DNA of 9,191 nucleotides from Clostridiaceae bacterium (lineage in GTDB: Bacteria > Bacillota > Clostridia > Oscillospirales > Acutalibacteraceae), in NCBI GenBank assembly GCA_016297645.1, contig JAEDGF010000073.1, positions 1 to 9,191 of the forward strand. The letters are read 5' to 3'. Below, piece after piece: positions 6,244-9,191 of this stretch (the stretch's first letter is position 1; each line of letters begins with the position of its first letter). The translations under genes were made by a program, and so were the position numbers. The notes under the pieces are model-generated. The model searched no databases, had not been told where the DNA came from, and worked only from the letters and a program-made list of their open reading frames with translations.

Positions 6244-6942
6244 TTACAACTGTATCAGCGCATCGGGAAACTCGTTCAGGTTAGTGACGGCAAAATCTTT
6301 TTCTGCGTCATAGAAATAACAGTCGCCGTCCTCATTTCCCGATACTGTATACCATACTCCGTCATCAAAGCAAATCGCGGCACCGTTATCACAGGCAATA
6401 CCGGAATACTCCTGCGTTTTCACAGCCTGAGCAAAGGTCTGCCAATTCTCACTTTGATAATGCGGGCAGTTCGTGTAAGGCAGAATACCGAGGCAGTCCA
6501 CAAAAACAAAGGAATGCTCCGGACCGCAGTCGTCGTAGCCACGGTTGAACCAGCACATTGCTCCCGAGCTTGCACCGCAGAGAACGCATCCTCTATCAAA
6601 CGCCTCGTGAAGAAGTTTGTCTGCGCCCGTCTTTTTCAATGTATCCATCAAAAGTTCGAGATTGCCGCCGCCGACATAAATAATATCGGCATTGGAGAGC
6701 TTGTAATCTATTACAGACTTATCGGTTATGTCATGCAGTAGAAACAAGACATCCGTAACGCAGCCCAACGAAGAAAAAGTGCTGAGAATATACTCGTCAC
6801 CGGCAATATCATCAGCTCCCGCAGTCGGAAGAAAAACCATGTACGGGTGCTTTTTACCCGTTTTTTCGGTTATGTGGCATGCGACCTCATACATCTCACC
6901 GTTATCGAATCTTCCGCCACCGAGTGCAACTATTTTACCCAT
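6244..6942 (-). CDS. Peptidase S51 family protein (dipeptidase E-like)
   Basis: A 232-aa cytoplasmic serine peptidase of family S51; characterised members include dipeptidase E, which cleaves Asp-X dipeptides, and cyanophycinase. Visible elements are the start KIVALGGG (3-10), LPTAG (38-42), the oxyanion-region GGGN (91-94), the nucleophile elbow GASSGA with Ser125 (123-128), and NCPHY with His161 as the likely catalytic His. Length fits dipeptidase E (about 230 aa). The elbow reads G-A-S-S-G-A rather than the commoner G-x-S-A-G-A. The ATG at 6942 has GAGG seven bases upstream, and that site overlaps the TGA of the DUF554 gene, so the two are translationally coupled with a nine-base gap. A role in peptide turnover is inferred; the exact substrate is not. 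I see no strong terminator after it on this strand. Confidence 0.88.
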   Translation of the reverse strand: MGKIVALGGGRFDNGEMYEVACHITEKTGKKHPYMVFLPTAGADDIAGDEYILSTFSSLGCVTDVLFLLHDITDKSVIDYKLSNADIIYVGGGNLELLMDTLKKTGADKLLHEAFDRGCVLCGASSGAMCWFNRGYDDCGPEHSFVFVDCLGILPYTNCPHYQSENWQTFAQAVKTQEYSGIACDNGAAICFDDGVWYTVSGNEDGDCYFYDAEKDFAVTNLNEFPDALIQL

Positions 6943-6951
6943 AAAAAAACC

Positions 6952-7695
6952 TCATAAAGAAAAGTTGAAATGATACGAAAGCAGCGAATAAACAGCTGCA
7001 TATATAAGCGCCGGGAGCATATTCCCGACTCTGAAACGCTTCGACAGGAATGTATTCAGCCCGACAGCCGCTATCATTACCGAGCCGACAAGAGAAATAT
7101 CGGAAATCATATTTCCCTCACTGAAAAATCCGGCGCATAAGCCTGCAAGTGCGGTAACGCTTCCCTGCAATATCACTATCGGAATAAAAGAAAAAAGGCA
7201 GCCGAGTCCCATGACTGACGACATCATCAAAACTATCAGAAAGTCAAGCAGCGCCTTTGCAAAAAGCGTTGAGTGATCGCCTTCAAGACCGTCCTTGACA
7301 GAGCCGATAATTGCCATAGCACCTACGCATACGACAAGAGAGGTGCTGACAAAAGCATTGACGAAACCGTTGTCGTTTTTGGCGCCGACCTTCTTTTTCA
7401 GCCATTCTCCGAACACTTCAATGCCGTGTTCGATACGCAGAAGCTCTCCCGTAAAAGTACCGAGCGCAAGGCAGATTATCATCATGACCGTACCGCTTGC
7501 GGAAAGCTTTCCGTTTTCATTCGCGCTTAAAATACACGACAAAGCACCTGATGCACCGACAAAGAAAACAGACAGTCCGAGGACATTCAGGAGGGATTCC
7601 CGTGTTTCTTCTTTTATTCTTTTGCCGAAAAGCATACCTATAAGTGCACCTGCAATTACGCCGGCAGCATTGACTGCCGTCCCGAGTCCGGGCAT
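6952..7695 (-). CDS. DUF554 family integral membrane protein
   Basis: A multi-spanning inner-membrane protein of the DUF554 (YqgA/YdfK-like) family, probably a transporter-like protein of unknown substrate. From the ATG at 7695 it is 247 aa and opens with the family's GLGTAVNAAGVIAGALIG. Hydrophobic segments suggest seven or eight helices, including LNVLGLSVFFVGASGAL, VMMIICLALGTFTGELL, the Ala/Ser/Val-rich segment ending GAMAIIGSV, a long LIVLMMSSVMGLGCLF-FIPIVILQ stretch, and two C-terminal segments. An in-frame ATG at 7740 exists, but the predicted -10 box (7731-7736) lies just inside it and it has no ribosome site. The 7695 start has GGGAAGTGA, a 7-of-9 match to AGGAGGTGA, seven bases upstream. 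It is first in an operon with the S51 peptidase. Confidence 0.88.
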   Translation of the reverse strand: MPGLGTAVNAAGVIAGALIGMLFGKRIKEETRESLLNVLGLSVFFVGASGALSCILSANENGKLSASGTVMMIICLALGTFTGELLRIEHGIEVFGEWLKKKVGAKNDNGFVNAFVSTSLVVCVGAMAIIGSVKDGLEGDHSTLFAKALLDFLIVLMMSSVMGLGCLFSFIPIVILQGSVTALAGLCAGFFSEGNMISDISLVGSVMIAAVGLNTFLSKRFRVGNMLPALIYAAVYSLLSYHFNFSL

Positions 7696-7730
7696 AGTCC
7701 GCTCACTTCCCCACTGCATTATGATAAGTG

Positions 7731-7758
7731 AGTATAACATATTTTAAAATAAAATCAA
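7731..7758 (-). promoter_or_regulatory. Sigma-A promoter of the DUF554-peptidase operon
   Basis: On the minus strand, TTGATT (plus 7753-7758), a 16-base AT-rich spacer, then TATACT (plus 7731-7736) preceded by TGT, an extended -10. Predicted transcription start is near 7724, which excludes the ATG at 7740 as the start codon. Confidence 0.65.
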
Positions 7759-7820
7759 TATTTTTTACTTTATTTTCACGCAAAAATCCCCGTCTCTATT
7801 CTATAAGCTGCCGAATATGT

Positions 7821-7826
7821 TAGAAT
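7821..7826 (+). promoter_or_regulatory. Possible extended -10 element for the CE15-like gene
   Basis: TAGAAT preceded by TGT. The region 17 bases upstream has only a poor -35 (ATTCTA). It would give a leader of about 100 bases before the start codon. This is the best plus-strand candidate in the 237-base divergent gap 7696-7932. Confidence 0.4.
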
Positions 7827-7932
7827 AAGAATACCCCGATAAACAATTACACCTTTGATTCTTTATGTATCATGGGCGATCAAAGCCGAAAAGTGAAACA
7901 ACAAACTATTCGAGAAAGGATTTGGTATAGCA

Positions 7933-9051
7933 TTGACTATATCATCGGACAACAAGATGAAAAAGACAGAAGTAATTAAATGTGAAACACTGGGCAAACT
8001 GCCGGAATTGCTTGCTTTTAACGACGGGAGACCGGTAAGAACGCCTGTTGACTGGGAGGAGCGCCGAAGCGAACTGTTCAAAACAGCCGTAGAACTGCAA
8101 TACGGCGAGCTTCCGCCTAAACCGGAAGAAATGACCGTACAATGTTTGTATGCAGGAGGACCGGGAGAAGCTAATTCCTATCGTGTCACCGTTTCAAGCA
8201 ACGGATATTCTTTCGGATTCTTGTTAAAACTTTTTTTACCTATGGGAGCTGCAAAGCCGCCCGTTATAGTCAATGGTGACCTCTGTTTCAATTATCTTTT
8301 TGATAAATCGGTAATATCATCGTTTCTTGACAATAATATTGCTCTTGCCGTTTTTGACCGCACAGAAATTGCCGACGACAAGGAAAAGAACCCTGTCCGC
8401 ACCGGGCGTATCTATAATATGTTTCCGGACAGAAAGTTCGGTTCGATTGCAGCATGGGCATGGGGATATTCCAGATGTGTGGACGCACTCGAAAAAATCG
8501 AACTTACCGATAAAGAAAAAATTATTTTTTCGGGACATTCAAGAGGCGGAAAAACATCAATGCTCGCCGGCATAACCGACAAAAGAGCGGCAATTATCCA
8601 TGCAAACGAAACAAACGCCGGATCATGCTCCTGTTACAGAATTCACCTTACGGCAAAAGACGAGTACGGTGAAATCGGACGGAGTGAAACGCTGAAAGAT
8701 ATGACGGAAAACTTTCCTACATGGCTCAGTGATGATATGAAAGAATATGCCGACAAAGAAAAAGAGCTGCCGTTCGACTGTCATTTTCTTAAAGCTCTTG
8801 CAGCTCCGAGGACGCTGCTTATTTCGGAGGCGGCAAGCGATATATGGGGAAACCCGGTCGGCAGCATAATAACATCAAAGGAAGCACAAAAAGCTTACGA
8901 GCTTCTCAATGCCGAAAACGAGCTGCTGTGGTATGTCAGGAGCGGCAGACACGGCTTCAACTCCGAGGATGCAGAGCAACTGCTGAATGTAATTCAGCAC
9001 AAATGGTACGGTATCAATTTGAACGATCGTTTTTTCAAGAGTCCTTTTTAA
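7933..9051 (+). CDS. CE15-like alpha/beta hydrolase (glucuronoyl esterase family fold)
   Basis: A 372-aa serine hydrolase resembling carbohydrate esterase family 15, whose characterised members cleave esters between glucuronic acid and lignin alcohols. Visible features are the nucleophile elbow GHSRGGK with Ser203 (201-207), NETNAG with Glu226 (225-230), a conserved Trp265, the hallmark FDCHFLKALAAPRTLL (281-296), which parallels FDQHEL-x-ALIAPRPLL in CE15 proteins, DIWGNP (303-308), and GRHGFNSED with His340 as probable catalytic His. The N-terminus is polar, with no signal peptide or lipobox, so the protein looks cytoplasmic, unlike typical secreted CE15 enzymes. The assigned start is TTG (7933) with GAAAGGA twelve bases upstream; an ATG at 7957 is the alternative but has no clear ribosome site. 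It stands alone between the divergent DUF554 operon and a terminator. Family-level call is good; activity on glucuronoyl esters is inferred. Confidence 0.82.
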   Translation: MTISSDNKMKKTEVIKCETLGKLPELLAFNDGRPVRTPVDWEERRSELFKTAVELQYGELPPKPEEMTVQCLYAGGPGEANSYRVTVSSNGYSFGFLLKLFLPMGAAKPPVIVNGDLCFNYLFDKSVISSFLDNNIALAVFDRTEIADDKEKNPVRTGRIYNMFPDRKFGSIAAWAWGYSRCVDALEKIELTDKEKIIFSGHSRGGKTSMLAGITDKRAAIIHANETNAGSCSCYRIHLTAKDEYGEIGRSETLKDMTENFPTWLSDDMKEYADKEKELPFDCHFLKALAAPRTLLISEAASDIWGNPVGSIITSKEAQKAYELLNAENELLWYVRSGRHGFNSEDAEQLLNVIQHKWYGINLNDRFFKSPF

Positions 9052-9073
9052 TCATTACAGAGGAGAGATTTTT

Positions 9074-9112
9074 ATGACAGCGCTGGCATCCGAGAAAAAC
9101 GAAACAATGTAA
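9074..9112 (+). CDS. Possible 12-residue mini-ORF
   Basis: ATG at 9074 is preceded by a strong ribosome-binding site (AGAGGAG, beginning eight bases after the CE15-like stop codon) and encodes MTALASEKNETM before TAA. The peptide has no recognisable features. It may be a real micropeptide, the remnant start of a lost downstream gene, or chance. Confidence 0.25.
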   Translation: MTALASEKNETM

Positions 9113-9126
9113 CGACACATAAAGAA

Positions 9127-9170
9127 GAGACGCATTCATGTTTTAAGCGAATACGAATGTGCCTTTTTTT
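9127..9170 (+). terminator. Rho-independent terminator after the CE15-like gene
   Basis: CGCATTC (9131-9137) pairs with GAATGTG (9155-9161) through seven base pairs including one G.U; GA and CT flanks add pairs beyond one A.C mismatch. Seven T follow (9164-9170). It would end the CE15-like transcript, including the mini-ORF. Confidence 0.6.
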
Positions 9171-9191
9171 ATTTGATTGCAGAGTTCGTTT

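Noticed and set aside
5903..6313. Small ORFs on both strands across the structured element (71 and 101 aa)
   Set aside because: They are by-products of the inverted repeat, have no convincing ribosome site, and their predicted peptides contain the typical T-arm-encoded sequences (GFKSRQP, GLNPV). The plus one also runs into the peptidase gene.
7872..7979. 35-aa ORF overlapping the start of the CE15-like gene in another frame
   Set aside because: No ribosome-binding site upstream, basic low-information sequence, and it overlaps the coding start of a well-supported gene.

Overview
The window looks like a chromosomal segment of a low-to-mid-GC Gram-positive anaerobe, most likely a Clostridia member of the Ruminococcus/Oscillospiraceae type. 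This rests on near-consensus sigma-A promoters (one perfect TTGACA-N17-TATAAT), AGGAGG-type ribosome sites, TTG starts, many hairpin-plus-T-run terminators and the gene content. The taxonomic call is inference; no rRNA or marker gene is present.

Layout. Positions 1-157 hold two facing terminators: one for an off-window plus-strand gene and one for the glf operon. 158-2525 (minus) is a two-gene cell-surface sugar operon, a WbuB-like family 4 glycosyltransferase followed by UDP-galactopyranose mutase (glf), with its own promoter. 2836-4518 (minus) is a GH3-family (plant auxin-conjugating enzyme-like) acyl-adenylate ligase with its own promoter and terminator. It is divergent from 4743-5801 (plus), a DUF2804 protein with a perfect consensus promoter and a strong terminator. 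5853-6243 has no credible gene but holds a 280-bp structured element (5908-6187). Its ends are 28-bp imperfect inverted repeats that mimic the T-arm and 3' acceptor strand of a tRNA, and it has several nested internal hairpins. 6244-7695 (minus) is an operon of a DUF554 membrane protein followed by an S51 (dipeptidase E-like) peptidase. 7933-9051 (plus) is a CE15-like (glucuronoyl esterase fold) alpha/beta hydrolase without a visible signal peptide, followed by a tiny ORF and a terminator.

How the genes work together. glf makes UDP-galactofuranose, and the adjacent glycosyltransferase probably builds a surface glycan. The GH3 enzyme and DUF2804 protein share a divergent control region but no known pathway. 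DUF554 and the S51 peptidase are translationally coupled. The rest are independent single-gene units. The best candidate for something undescribed is the tRNA-3'-end-mimicking element at 5908-6187; the GH3 enzyme and the cytoplasmic CE15-like hydrolase come next.
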